Part shown: piece by piece, positions 50,845-60,929 of the stretch
Layout of the letters: each line of letters opens with the position of its first letter
Numbering within the stretch: the stretch's first letter is position 1
The notes under the pieces: model-generated
Databases searched by the model: none
What the model was told of the DNA's origin: nothing
What the model saw: only the letters and a program-made list of their open reading frames with translations
Source: Paralithodes platypus
Taxonomy: Eukaryota > Arthropoda > Malacostraca > Decapoda > Lithodidae
Assembly (NCBI GenBank): GCA_032716605.1
Contig: CM064481.1
Coordinates: 14,206,944 to 14,270,943, forward strand
Direction: 5' to 3'
DNA length: 64,000 nt
Position numbers and translations under genes: made by a program

Positions 50845-52953
50845 GTGATGGGTCCCACAGCAAGTTCAGGTGCACGAGGGAGGAATGACAAGAACAAACA
50901 TAAGAGGAAGCACGTAACTCTGTCCATAGCTGATAAATTGCGAGTGATAGCGATGGTAGAGAAAGGCAGTGATCGGCGTAAAGTTATGGAAACTTTTAAT
51001 ATCGGTGCCTCCACAGTTTCAAACATAGTGAAGGCAAAGGCTAACTTATCGAAGTTTGTTGCCTTTGGAAAGTCAAGTTACACGGGTGATGTGAGAAAGA
51101 CAATGAAAAAACCAAAGCATGAAAAACTTGACGAGGCAGTGCATAAGTGGTTTACGGCCAAGCGGGCTGAGGGCAAGCCTATCTCAGGGCTTATGATAAT
51201 TGAAAAGGCCAAGCAATTCCTGTGTGATATGAATATGGAAGACGATATAAAATTCTCCGACGGCTGGTTGAGAAACTTTAAAATTAGGCATGGAATTAGG
51301 GTCCTAGATGTCGCCGGAGAAAAGAATTCTGCCGACAAAGAGGCCGCCGATCGGTTTGCACACATTTTTGCTACCATTGTTCATGATCACCAGCTGACCC
51401 CAGACCAAATCTTTAACGCCGACGAGACAGGGCTATATTGGCGCTGTTTGCCAACAAGGACATTAGCTGGTAGAGGAGAGAAGGCTGCACCCGGATTCAA
51501 AATGAATAAAGAACGTCTCACAATCCTGCTGAGTGGGAATGCTTCCGGTAAATGTCGCAATCGTTTGTTTGTTATCGGCAAGGCTAAGAATCCCCGTGCT
51601 TTCAAGAACATGCGAGGGAAGTTGCCAGTGATCTATGATGTACAGAGCAATGCATGGATGACTGCCCAAGTATTCCATGATTGGTTCTTTAAGCACTTTG
51701 TTCCCGAAGTCAAGGCCTACTTCAAGTCGATTGGCCTTTCTGAGGACACCAAGGCTGTCCTATTCCTGGATAACTGCAGAGCACATCCCCCTGCCCACGA
51801 ACTAGTGTCTGGAAACATCTTTGTCACCTACTTGCCCCCTAATGTGACTAGTCTGATACAACCAATGGACCAGGGTGTGTGCCAAAATTTTAAGCAGAGC
51901 TACAAGTCCTCATTTGCCCGCAAGCTGATTAACTCTGATGCATCAGTAAAAACTTTCCAGTCAAGTTTTTCCATCAAGGATGCCATATATGATGCTGCCC
52001 TAGCCTGGAAGGATGTTTCAGAGGTAACCCTCAAGAAATGTTGGAACAAGCTGTATGCCCAGGTTGATGACCCTGAAGAGGTTGAAGAAGATGAGCACGA
52101 TTTCGAAGGCTTTCTTGGGCGTCGCAGGGAGGCAATCAACGAAATCCGAGGCCTGATGGATACCGTGCCGGTCAACGACCCCAAGAGGATGACTGAAGAG
52201 GATATTGAGGAGTGGGTTGATGTGGATGGTGACCTGCAGGGCGAGGAAGAGGTGACAGATACAGAAATTATCCGGAGTGTTGTGGAGCCAGAATATGTTG
52301 AGGAGCACTCGTCTGAGGAAGAGGAAGAGGCAGATGACGATGGCAAAGTAACCTGGAAGGAAGCTGCTACCTATTTCGATGGTATGGTCAAATTTGTGGA
52401 ACAGTCTAGCCAATATAATGCAAGTGAAACAATCGATTTCCACATCCTCCGTAATGAGTTCTATGAGAAAAGGGGCAGGGCAGTCAAGCAGGCAGACATC
52501 AGGGACCTGATGAAAACCATGCACCAACGGGGCCGCCGATCAGATGAACCAGATAACCCTAGACCTGCAACAATGCCTCTCACAGACGACTCGCGTACCA
52601 GCTCACCTGAACCTCTTACCACACCAGAACCTATGCCTCCTGCTGATTTTGAAGGCTGGGAGGACCTAGCATCCCCTGTGAAGGCCACTCCTGAGGTAGC
52701 CCCAGCCGCCCCTGTGGTAGCTCCTGCCAGCCTAGCCACTCCTGAGGTAGCCCCAGCCGCCCCTGTGGTAGCCCCAGCCGCCCCTGTGGTAGCTCCTGCC
52801 AGCCTAGCCACTCCTGAGGTAGCCCCAGCCGCCCCTGTGGTAGCCCCAGCCGCCCCTGTGGTAGCTCCTGCCAGCCTAGCCACTCCTGAGGTAGCCCTAA
52901 CCCTAGCTCCCCCTTCAGATATTGAAGGCTTGGAGGATATGGCTGTGGAGTAA
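50845..52953 (+). CDS. Tigger-like DDE transposase, intact
   Basis: 702 residues from ATG to stop with no break. A psq-type helix-turn-helix (LSIADKLRVIAMVEKGSDRR, then IGASTVSNIVKAK) spans about residues 26-68. A CENP-B-type DNA-binding domain (DEAVHKWFTAKRAEGKPISG, then DGWLRNFKIRHGIR) spans about 93-155. The DDE_1 core has FNADETGLYW near 190, VLFLDNCRAHPPAHEL near 308 and SLIQPMDQGVCQNF near 335. An acidic tail follows (EEHSSEEEEEADDD), then Pro/Ala-rich peptide repeats (APAAPVVAPASLATPEV) near the C-terminus. It would cut and paste at TA sites. Length is longer than usual for Tigger because of the C-terminal extension. It is the best candidate for an active gene in the window. Confidence 0.93.
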   Translation: MMGPTASSGARGRNDKNKHKRKHVTLSIADKLRVIAMVEKGSDRRKVMETFNIGASTVSNIVKAKANLSKFVAFGKSSYTGDVRKTMKKPKHEKLDEAVHKWFTAKRAEGKPISGLMIIEKAKQFLCDMNMEDDIKFSDGWLRNFKIRHGIRVLDVAGEKNSADKEAADRFAHIFATIVHDHQLTPDQIFNADETGLYWRCLPTRTLAGRGEKAAPGFKMNKERLTILLSGNASGKCRNRLFVIGKAKNPRAFKNMRGKLPVIYDVQSNAWMTAQVFHDWFFKHFVPEVKAYFKSIGLSEDTKAVLFLDNCRAHPPAHELVSGNIFVTYLPPNVTSLIQPMDQGVCQNFKQSYKSSFARKLINSDASVKTFQSSFSIKDAIYDAALAWKDVSEVTLKKCWNKLYAQVDDPEEVEEDEHDFEGFLGRRREAINEIRGLMDTVPVNDPKRMTEEDIEEWVDVDGDLQGEEEVTDTEIIRSVVEPEYVEEHSSEEEEEADDDGKVTWKEAATYFDGMVKFVEQSSQYNASETIDFHILRNEFYEKRGRAVKQADIRDLMKTMHQRGRRSDEPDNPRPATMPLTDDSRTSSPEPLTTPEPMPPADFEGWEDLASPVKATPEVAPAAPVVAPASLATPEVAPAAPVVAPAAPVVAPASLATPEVAPAAPVVAPAAPVVAPASLATPEVALTLAPPSDIEGLEDMAVE
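52684..52905 (+). repeat. Coding minisatellite in the transposase C-terminus
   Basis: Three near-identical units built on CCACTCCTGAGGTAGCCCCA and GCCCCTGTGGTAGCTCC encode the AAPVVAPASLATPEV peptide. Copy number probably varies between element copies. Confidence 0.85.
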
Positions 52954-53053
52954 TAATCAGTGAAGTGTAGTACATTTAAGGACCCCCAAAAAAATATAAA
53001 ACCAGCAAAATACAAAAAAAAAAATAAGTCTTTTTAAGTTAAGTTTACATTAA

Positions 53054-53491
53054 CCCGTGGAGCCCCGGCTAGTTTTGTAATGTTTGCGCACCAGAACCCG
53101 GCCGGTTTTCAAAAAATGGTTTTATTCCAGAAACAATAGCGAATGGGTTAGGAATGAAGGAAAAACCACGAAAAACCGCTCAAAAAGCTTAAAAAATGGT
53201 CCTACAGAGCCCCCGAAAACGGATTTTATAAGAGTAAAAAATTGAAGGCAATTATCCCAAAAAAACAGGTTATTGCGCGCTCGCGCGCACGCACGTGGAC
53301 TTTGAGAGTTTTCAACCATCGGCACGGTTGCGTGGGATACGTACACAGTTCCCATACAAATCTGAGCCCTCTTGAGTGGCTACACCTGAGGTTACGGTCG
53401 GCGCAATTAGGGTGACGCGCCAGGCGCGTCTCTGGGGCTGTGCGTTACATACATCGCCGACGCGTCAGGCGCGTCGCTGGGGCTGTACGGG
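53054..53491. mobile_element. TTAA MITE inside the Tigger 3' region
   Basis: Flanked on both sides by TTAA, with inverted ends CCCGTGGAGCCCC and CCCGTACAGCCCC. TTAA duplication and CCC ends indicate a piggyBac-mobilised MITE of 438 bases. It includes the repeated phrase GGCGCGTC(T/G)CTGGGGCTGT. Confidence 0.8.
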
Positions 53492-53814
53492 TTAAAGTAC
53501 ACTTACAGTACAGAGCAGTGATTATAAGTTACTAATATGAGGCTAGGGGCTAGTGGCTGGGTTGGGGCTGGTGCTGGGGGCTTATCTTCAATGCTACACA
53601 TCTCTTCTCTTCATATAAGGTGAGTTAAAGTCATGATTAGTCATTATTATCATTATTATCATTATTATCCTGTGTTTGTGTCTTGGTTTGGGTCTTCAAA
53701 AAAAAGTCGGGGGGGGGGGGGGTAACGTCCGATAATCCGAAAAATCCACTAATCCGAACGAGGGCCGGTCCGCTGCCCTTCGGATTAACGGAAGTTTACT
53801 GTATATAGTATACT

Positions 53815-53990
53815 GTATACAGTATATATTCATTTTTATATAAATCATGATATATTTTACTCTTGATATAACACTTAAATCATTTTAAATACAGTACAGT
53901 ACATTTCATTATGATTTAAATCATGATATTTTTTACTCTGATTTAAATCGATTTAAATAATTTTAATTAAATCAAAACAACCCTGCTGCT
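53815..53990 (-). mobile_element. Possible hAT-type MITE end
   Basis: Ends AAATCAAAACAACCCTGCTG on +, with several ATTTAAATC steps. It resembles 38511-38709. The other end is undefined. Confidence 0.3.
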
Positions 53991-54190
53991 GCCGCCGCCA
54001 ACACCGTGAACAACCGCAGCAGTGCAAGTACTGGTCCTAAGCTGGATACACAGGCCTAGTTTGCCTTTTTTTCCAGAGGATCTACTATAAGATACTGTAA
54101 AACTGTCAAATTTAAGTGCAAAATGTTGAACTGCATAATCGTTGATGGAATATTATGAAAACTGTCAATTCAAGCTGCAAAATTAGAGTA
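53991..54190. other. Unassigned DNA
   Basis: No gene or repeat beyond a short GCTGCCGCC-type run at its start. Confidence 0.35.
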
Positions 54191-55217
54191 CAGTTGGTCC
54201 TTCGGTAACGCGGCCAATGTATTCTGGTTACCTCCCGTGTTAGCAAAATCCGCGTTACCGAACCCATATGTTTACATGTTAAAAGTACCTTGGTGTTCTG
54301 GGGATTTCCACAAAGTCCACTTTTTCTCCATAGAAGCCTATGTTATAATAATTAAATCAATTATAAAGGTTATTTGACATGTGCAATGAGTTGATTTGCC
54401 ATTGCAACAACTCTTACCTCTGAATAAATATTTTGTTTAGGCTAGGCAGCTAGGCTAAGGAGAGAGAGTCCCAGCAGTAGCCGTCATTTTTCGATCGAAG
54501 CTCTGAAATCCCGCCATCATATTTCTCACCTCACACAATAACTACACAATGTAGGGTGTTCTAGTCTTCACCCAACGCACTGCAACAACCATATCTTCAT
54601 CTGGTATGCATAAACACTTGGTTAGGCCATTTATTTGCAGAGATATGAGCATCGGTAAATTACGAAAATCGTACCTTCGGAATTCCCGCATAACTCGCCG
54701 TCTTATTATTTCTCACCTCACACAATAACTACACAATGTAGGGTGTTCTAGTCTTCACCCAACGCACAACAACGATCATATCTACCTCTGGTAGGCATAA
54801 ACACTTGGTTAGGCCATTTATTTGCAGAGATATGCGCATCGGTAAATTACGAAAGTCGTGAGTAAAGATTCGGCGACCGAGATAGCCTAGCCATGTTTTC
54901 CACACAATGACAACACACACACTCACTCGACAGCCAAACAATAAAATAAGTGTGTTTCGGTAATTATTCTCACCTCTCACATTAACTACACAATGTGGAG
55001 TGTTCTAGTCTTCACCCAATGCACGGGAACGATCATATCTACCTCTGGTAGGCATAAACACTTGGTTAGGCCATATATTTGCAGAGATTTGAGCTACGAA
55101 AGTCGGGAGTAAAAGTTTGGCGCCCAGCCAGTGTAAGTATTGACCGTGTTAGCAACATTTTGGATATTTGGGGTGTACCGCGTGCCACCAAAACCCGCGT
55201 TACCGGAGGACCAACTG
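54191..55217. mobile_element. TA-flanked Tigger-type MITE with internal tandem repeats
   Basis: The ends are CAGTTGGTCCTTCGGTAACG and, reversed, CAGTTGGTCCTCCGGTAACG, each next to TA. Inside, a unit with CACAATGTAGGGTGTTCTAG and AAACACTTGGTTAGGCCAT occurs three times (from about 54530, 54715 and 54975). No ORF that looks like a transposase. Confidence 0.88.
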
Positions 55218-55219
55218 TA

Positions 55220-56277
55220 CAGTGATCACTCCCATAATCGAACTATATGGGCCATGGCCAGTTCGGTCACAGGGAGTATTCGGATACAGAAAGTTAATTA
55301 TTTATTTGTCATTATTATTAGGTTATTAGTCCTTTAACTATTTATTTGTCTCTATTATTATATTGGCAACATACCTTCATACCAGGGGTCATAAATATAT
55401 CAAAATAATTTCTGTGGGACTATGAAATAGCTATTATTGGACAAGAAAAATAATCTGTTCATCCCTCTACTGGAATATCAACAACAATGACCATGTCGCC
55501 GTCGGCAGTGTGCAGTACTGCCAATACGTATAGCGACTTCTGCTAGATCTAGCTACCTTTACTTCGATCTAGCAGCAATTATTTACACTAGCGGTATGTA
55601 TTTAAACTTTTGTTTAGAAATTTCAGAACAATTTCGAAGTGATATTATATGGATTTTGTCAATTCATATTTCTAGTGGTATTTATCATGTCTTACATCTA
55701 ACAGTACTTCCAATATATATAGCGACTTCCGCTAGATCTAGAAACCTTTACTTCTCTCTAGAAGAAATTATTTACACTAGCTCTTTGTATTTAAACTTTT
55801 GTTTTGAAATCTCAGAACAATTTCGAAGTGATATTATATGGATTTGCAAATTCATATTTCTAGTGGTATTTATCATGTCTTACATCTAACAATATATGCT
55901 AGCGGAGTTAACTTCAATTGGTAACCCTCCCGCTCGAGTCGGCTGGAAGAAAATCGATAATGGTGGCACTTTAGTAAACCGGTGGTAAACAATACCGCAT
56001 GCGTATCGGTTTGGCCAAGATTACTCGGTTTATATAAGTTTATTATGAATTATAATTTAGTATTATGGTAAGTTGGCTATCTACTATAATGTTTATAAGA
56101 TATAATAAGTAATGATAAGTAAATTATTGTATATCAGCGATTTCAGTCATTTTTTTTTTTTTTTTTTTTTTAAAGTCATGTACAACAACTTTACTTTAAT
56201 TATTTATATATCTCATGGCCTGTTCGGTTATTGGCGAGGTTCGGATAATGACAGGTCGGATATGGGAGTGATTACTG
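55220..56277. mobile_element. Second TA-flanked MITE, abutting the first
   Basis: The ends are CAGTGATCACTCCCATA and, reversed, CAGTAATCACTCCCATA, flanked by TA. The left TA is the same dinucleotide as the right TA of the 54191-55217 element. An internal duplication (about 55530-55715 and 55722-55892) shares CAGAACAATTTCGAAGTGAT. A T-run lies at 56151-56172. Confidence 0.85.
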
Positions 56278-56390
56278 TATTATTATAAACAAATCATTTC
56301 CGTATTAGGAAGAACCGAGTTTATCATTTATATATCTATTCATATTCTGTATCTGTATCCAATACTGGAGGCCTACTACCATCAAATACA

Positions 56391-57437
56391 TTATACACAG
56401 TGTACGAATTTGATATGTCTTGCGAGGTTAAATTTCCGAGAAACACATTTACCACAATGATCACACTTAAATTTCTTTACTCCTGAATGTTTTAGTGAAT
56501 GCTGGGTGAGCTCACTACTATGTGTGAAACATTTATCACACACATCACATTTAAATTTCTTCACTCCTAAATGTATTAAAATATGTCTGGTGAGGTGGCT
56601 CTTTTGAGCGAAACATTTATCACAATGATCACACTTGAATGCCTTTACTGAATGTATTAGTGAATGCTTGGTGAGATTAGACTTCTCTGTGAAACATTTA
56701 TCACACACATCACATTTAAATTTCTTCACTCCTGAATGTATTAAAATATGGCTGGTGAGGTGGCCCTTTCGAGTGAAACATTTATCACAATGATCACACT
56801 TGAATGTCTTTACTCCTGAATGTATTAGTGAATGCTTGGTGAGAGTAGACTACTCTGTGAAACATTTATTACACACATCACATTTTAATTTCTTCACTCC
56901 TAAATGTATTAAAATATGTCTGGTGAGGTCGCCCTTTAGAGTGAAACATTTATCACAATGATCACACTTGAATTTCTTCTTTCCCAAATTAATTAGTAAA
57001 GGCTTTCTTAGGATACCTTTTGTACCAAATGTTTTGAGGCACACCTGACACTCAAACTCCTTCACTCCTGAATGAACTACAGAATGTTTAACAACGTGAC
57101 TTTTCTGACCAAACAGTTTACCACACACCTGACACCCATGTTTCTTAATTTTAGGTGTGTTGGTGGTGCGAGACCCTTTTGTTTTATAAGTACACTCGTT
57201 TGTCTCTATTTTACCTATTGCAAGACACTCATCTTCAGACTTGGAGATTTTTTCACTTCCTATATTCTGTAACAGATCCGTTTCACTTTTGATTAGTTTT
57301 TGTGATATACCAAAGTCCATAACATTCATATTACACTTAACTGTTCGATCAAATTCATCAGATTCAAACTCTTCACTCTTTATTACTTCCTCACTCTCCA
57401 ATTTGAAAACTGGTCCTCCTTCAGTCATCTCTATCAT
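56391..57437 (-). pseudogene. C2H2 zinc-finger protein gene with one in-frame stop
   Basis: A single frame of about 348 codons starts MIEMTEGG, followed by an acidic N-terminus with KSE/ESD repeats and nine C2H2 fingers. Finger 2 has lost its His residues (FECQVCLKTF, then RKPLLIN). Fingers 3-9 alternate between FKCDHCDKCF and FKCDVCDKCF, showing duplication of a two-finger unit. A TAG at 56850-56852 in finger 4 replaces the Lys found at that place in finger 6 (CFTEKSNL). Both sides of the stop are in the same frame, so one A-to-T change separates this from an open gene. It would be a nuclear DNA-binding protein. It is either a recently dead host gene or an intronless duplicate, or the stop is a polymorphism or sequencing error. 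Confidence 0.8.
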
Positions 57438-57966
57438 TCAACCTCTGATGACTAATTTTAAATTAATCAACCTATATCAAGTAATATATTTCAAAGTACA
57501 CTACACCATCATTATCACTAGCAGTAGAAGCAGAGTCTATGGTTTCTATAGCACTCTTTAGTAAATACTCGGCGAACGATGGTCACAATTTCAAGACGTA
57601 TCATATTATACTGTATTTCTTGAAAGTTGCATGCTTGATCATTTTATGCTTGCCTCATGTTGTGGACCTGGAAGAAAAGATGATATTAGACAAAAATGAC
57701 TGAGGCAGTCTTGGTAGAGTATTGTGACTTTGTCCCATACTGTACATACATATGATGCAGTTTTTAATGCTGTAGGCTACACTCCCTTGATTGACAGGGC
57801 TAGGATGTGCCCTTGTTACAGGGTCTTTACTGGACATTTGCCACAAATCACCAGTCTTGTGGCACTGAACACTGCTTGTGTGCATCAATTTGGACAGCCA
57901 AAAATTATGAATTGATTTGCTTGGGCAGTGCTTGCAACAGTGTTCCAGGTAGACTGACTGTGATGG
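57438..57966. other. Possible 5' flank of the zinc-finger frame; otherwise unassigned
   Basis: AT-rich; no ORF or repeat that I can support. Confidence 0.4.
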
Positions 57967-58629
57967 TTGGGAGGTTTGACGACCTCCCAAATAACCAAAT
58001 AAGGAAAACCTCCTATTTGGTAGAAGTCTCGGAGTATCCAACGTAGGGCTTATAAGTTCAGCCGCTGGGACAGCGGGCCGATTTATCGGTACTACATGTG
58101 CAGTCCAATATCTTCTAGAGTAGCACCTTAAATCTCTACCAGGTACGTTGTACACACTTCGAGACTACTTATTGAGAATAGAAAAGGAAAAAAGGTAGGG
58201 TAGAAAATATTAAAATAGTTGCCCACTCAATCTGGACGCATACGCAAACTCCATATACCCGCGCCCGGCCCTGTAACACTATCAAGGTATCAAGTAATCA
58301 GACTAGATTGGATGGGCAGGGGTTAGGCATGAGGGCGGGATACTCTGTCGTTGGATACTCCGAGACTGCTACCAAATAGGAGGTTTTCCTTATTTGGTTA
58401 TTTGAGAGGTCGTCAAACCTCCCAATTTAGTAGCAGTCTCTACGTTATCCAACATAGGGCTTGAATCCCAAGTCGGAGGCGGACAGCCAAGCAGCAAAAA
58501 ACAAATCTAAGTATAATCAGCTGATCAAGAAAAGACACAATAAACTTTGTTGTTTATTAGAAAAAAGAGTGTAACTACATGGTGCATATTAAGATAATGT
58601 AGTTACATGTGTATCAATTCAAAAAGCAT
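57967..58629 (-). mobile_element. DIRS-C truncated 3' end
   Basis: The outer end GGGAGGTTTGACGACCTCCC begins near 57967, then the 3' ITR, an ICR at 58349-58460, and about 170 bases of 3' UTR. The body is missing; a + strand DIRS-C begins at 58630. Confidence 0.75.
58349..58460 (-). repeat. DIRS-C ICR palindrome
   Basis: The arms are CGTTGGATACTCCGAGACTG and GCAGTCTCTACGTTATCCAA. The centre has TAGGAGGTTTTCCTTATTTG and GTCGTCAAACCTCCC. Confidence 0.75.
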
Positions 58630-58870
58630 CAATTTAGTAGCAGTCTCTACGTTTCCAACGTAGGGCTTATGATCTCAGCCGCTACCACAGCGGGCCGATT
58701 TATCGGTACTCACGCGAAGTACCAAATATTCTCTAGAGTTGCACCTCAATTCACTACTAGGCACGTTGTACACACTCCGAGACGACTAAAGAAGGAAGAG
58801 AAGGCGAAGGAGAGAAAGAATTGTTATAGTTACCCATTTAATCTAGCTGCTCTCCTCATAGCCATGCTCC
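58630..58870 (+). repeat. DIRS-C4 5' inverted terminal repeat
   Basis: Direct copy of 58015-58270 in the truncated DIRS-C (shared GCGGGCCGATTTATCGGTAC and CACGTTGTACACAC-like phrases), which is the inverted 3' ITR of a - strand element. Confidence 0.75.
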
Positions 58871-60929
58871 ATTTTCTATGAGCCTACCCCAGTACATGAA
58901 ACAGTATCAGTCACTTCGCGCCCACCGTCGATGTCACACGCCTTTTTTGTCTGTGCTTCGCGAGTGCCTGCTTTGCATCCCCTTCGCTTCAACTATTAGT
59001 GAGTGTGAGCCTTTTTAGGCTGTTGAGGTTTTAGAAAGATGTTCAGTGATGTAGGCAGCACTTTATACGGATTTGTGGCGTGTTTAATGGGTGTGCGCGT
59101 AGTGCTGGAGACGTGTTTATTTATTTGTTTTCTTCGGGGGTGTTTGGTCCGCGACGCCGCGTTGTGTGTCGATTCTACCCTCGCTTTTCAGGTTCATGTT
59201 CACTTTAACTACCCTTAACGTAACTTGGGGGGGGGAGATGCTTCCCACGGGATGCATTGTGTTTCTTTCCCTTTGTGACTTTTTGTTTTATTGTTTTTTC
59301 ATATGACTACGTGTCGATGTTTTACAAGACTTGAGCATGAGGTTTCTCTGGATTCTGCTTTTGTGTGAGCATAGGCCACACAGCCTTTATTCTCTCACAA
59401 ACATGCTGCTTTGGTCTCCGCTGACCTATAGCCCTTCTGACTTGTTTCTTAAACTTGTCCATAGTTGGTGGTCTTGTATTTCGTTCGCCTGGTTCACGCT
59501 TTTGTCAGTTCCTTTTCGTTTCCCCGGGCCTACTTGATTCGTGGATACGTGGTTCTGGTGAAAATGTCGGTCAAACCCTAGGCTATCCTCCTTTTATTTA
59601 ATTTAACGTAATTGTGGGGCTTCTCGGGCAGTGTTTAGCTTTGTTACTAGGTTTTTTCACTCAGGGATTGACGCTGCCCTAGTGTTTTCTCTTTTATGTA
59701 AATTGTGTAACTAGGCTAGGCCTGTGTTTTTTAACTTGAGCTGACCACCGTCGGATTGGACCACGTAGTCCTGTCCTTCTGTTTTCCTCTTGTCTCTACT
59801 GACTTGCTGGTTGGTCTTCTACGCTCTTGTTAAAATTCTCATTATATTGTGTGTTTAAGCTAATCGTTTTTTTGCCTTGAGCTGCCGCCGTTGGAATGAT
59901 CCACACAGGTCCTTTCCTTCTGACTTCCTTTTGTCTCAACTGACTGGGAAGTCTCGGTCTCGTAGCTCTCGGTTAAATTCTCGTTTTTCTTACATTTTAC
60001 ATGTTTCTGTTCTTCCCCTGCCTGTGGTTACTTGATCACAACAAAAGGGGGGGGGGGGATGTCTGGAAACTGTACATGATAGGGGCCCCGCTCACAGGGA
60101 GGATATGCTTGGACAAGTTGACTCGATTTTCGTGTTTACTCACGTTTTTTCGCCACACAGGCAAGGGTCTTCTGGTGTCCTCAGCTCCTTCATCTTTTTA
60201 AATCCACCCTACAAGCGCCTTTATATTTTTTGATGTGCCCTGTGCCTTGTAAAGGCCTAGGCCACATAGCTTTTTCACTTGACTTGGTTTATGCGCCCTG
60301 TTCTGCCCCCTATTTTATGTACCTGGACAGGGCTTCCTGGACAACGGCTGATTGGCTGTTTTCCTATCCCTTATGTCCTGTTCCTTGTGTCCTCCTTCTG
60401 TACCTGGTTCCCGCCCTACAGGCGGCCTCCTTGTATACTGGGTGGACCCAAGAACCACCTGAAAAGTCCTAGGACTCGACCCAAAGTGGCGATGTCCTGT
60501 GTGTTTTGGATTCCCTCCCCGCCCCTATTTAAACTTATAGGGTACTGTTGGGTTGCCCACACTTGACCTTTTCTTTCCAGCTGGTGCCCACTGTACTGCC
60601 GGCTGTCCCTACGCCGCCGCCACTTCGCCACCTCCTCCCTCCGCTCTCACAGAGGGTTCTCAGGTATTTCGGAGGGGACAAATTTCCCCAAAATTTGGTT
60701 TGGACCTGTTCCCAGGGTTGGGCCTCGCTAAGGGGCTTGTCCCAGCCCTGGTGTTGAGGGTCTCCGGTGTGGGTGGTTTTTTACTTGCCTTTCCTGTTCT
60801 ACTTGCTACTTAGCGTCTTACTGGATATTGTCTTCCTTGAGTATTACATGCTGTTTTGGCTATACTGCCTTATATTGCCTGTCTCACCTCCACTGGTGTG
60901 TAATGCTTCCCCCATTTTTCAGTGCTGTG
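58871..60929 (+). other. DIRS-C4 5' UTR with candidate splice acceptors
   Basis: About 2 kb without a supportable gene. Two near-repeats (59740-59830 and 59879-59985) share GAGCTGCCGCCGTTGGA-like and CTTGTCTC-like phrases. G runs occur at 59228-59236 and 60048-60059. Pyrimidine-rich acceptor-like sites end at 60580 (CTTTTCTTTCCAG) and 60922 (CCCCCATTTTTCAG), the second 7 bases before the gag ATG. Confidence 0.5.

Larger units (their letters stand above)
50560..53801 (+). mobile_element. Tigger/pogo-like transposon, apparently complete
   Basis: The ends are 22-bp perfect inverted repeats beginning CAGTAAACTTCCGTTAATCC, flanked by TATA. A full transposase gene lies between. A 5' noncoding part (50583-50844) has a tandem phrase TTTCAATTTGAGGCCAAATC. 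The 3' part carries a TTAA MITE and an 11-base G run (53711-53721). It sits in the TA run at the DIRS-B3 end. Confidence 0.93.

Noticed and set aside
59331..60813. Short + strand frames upstream of the DIRS-C4 gag
   Set aside because: They are in different frames, have no conserved domain and fall in the long 5' UTR.
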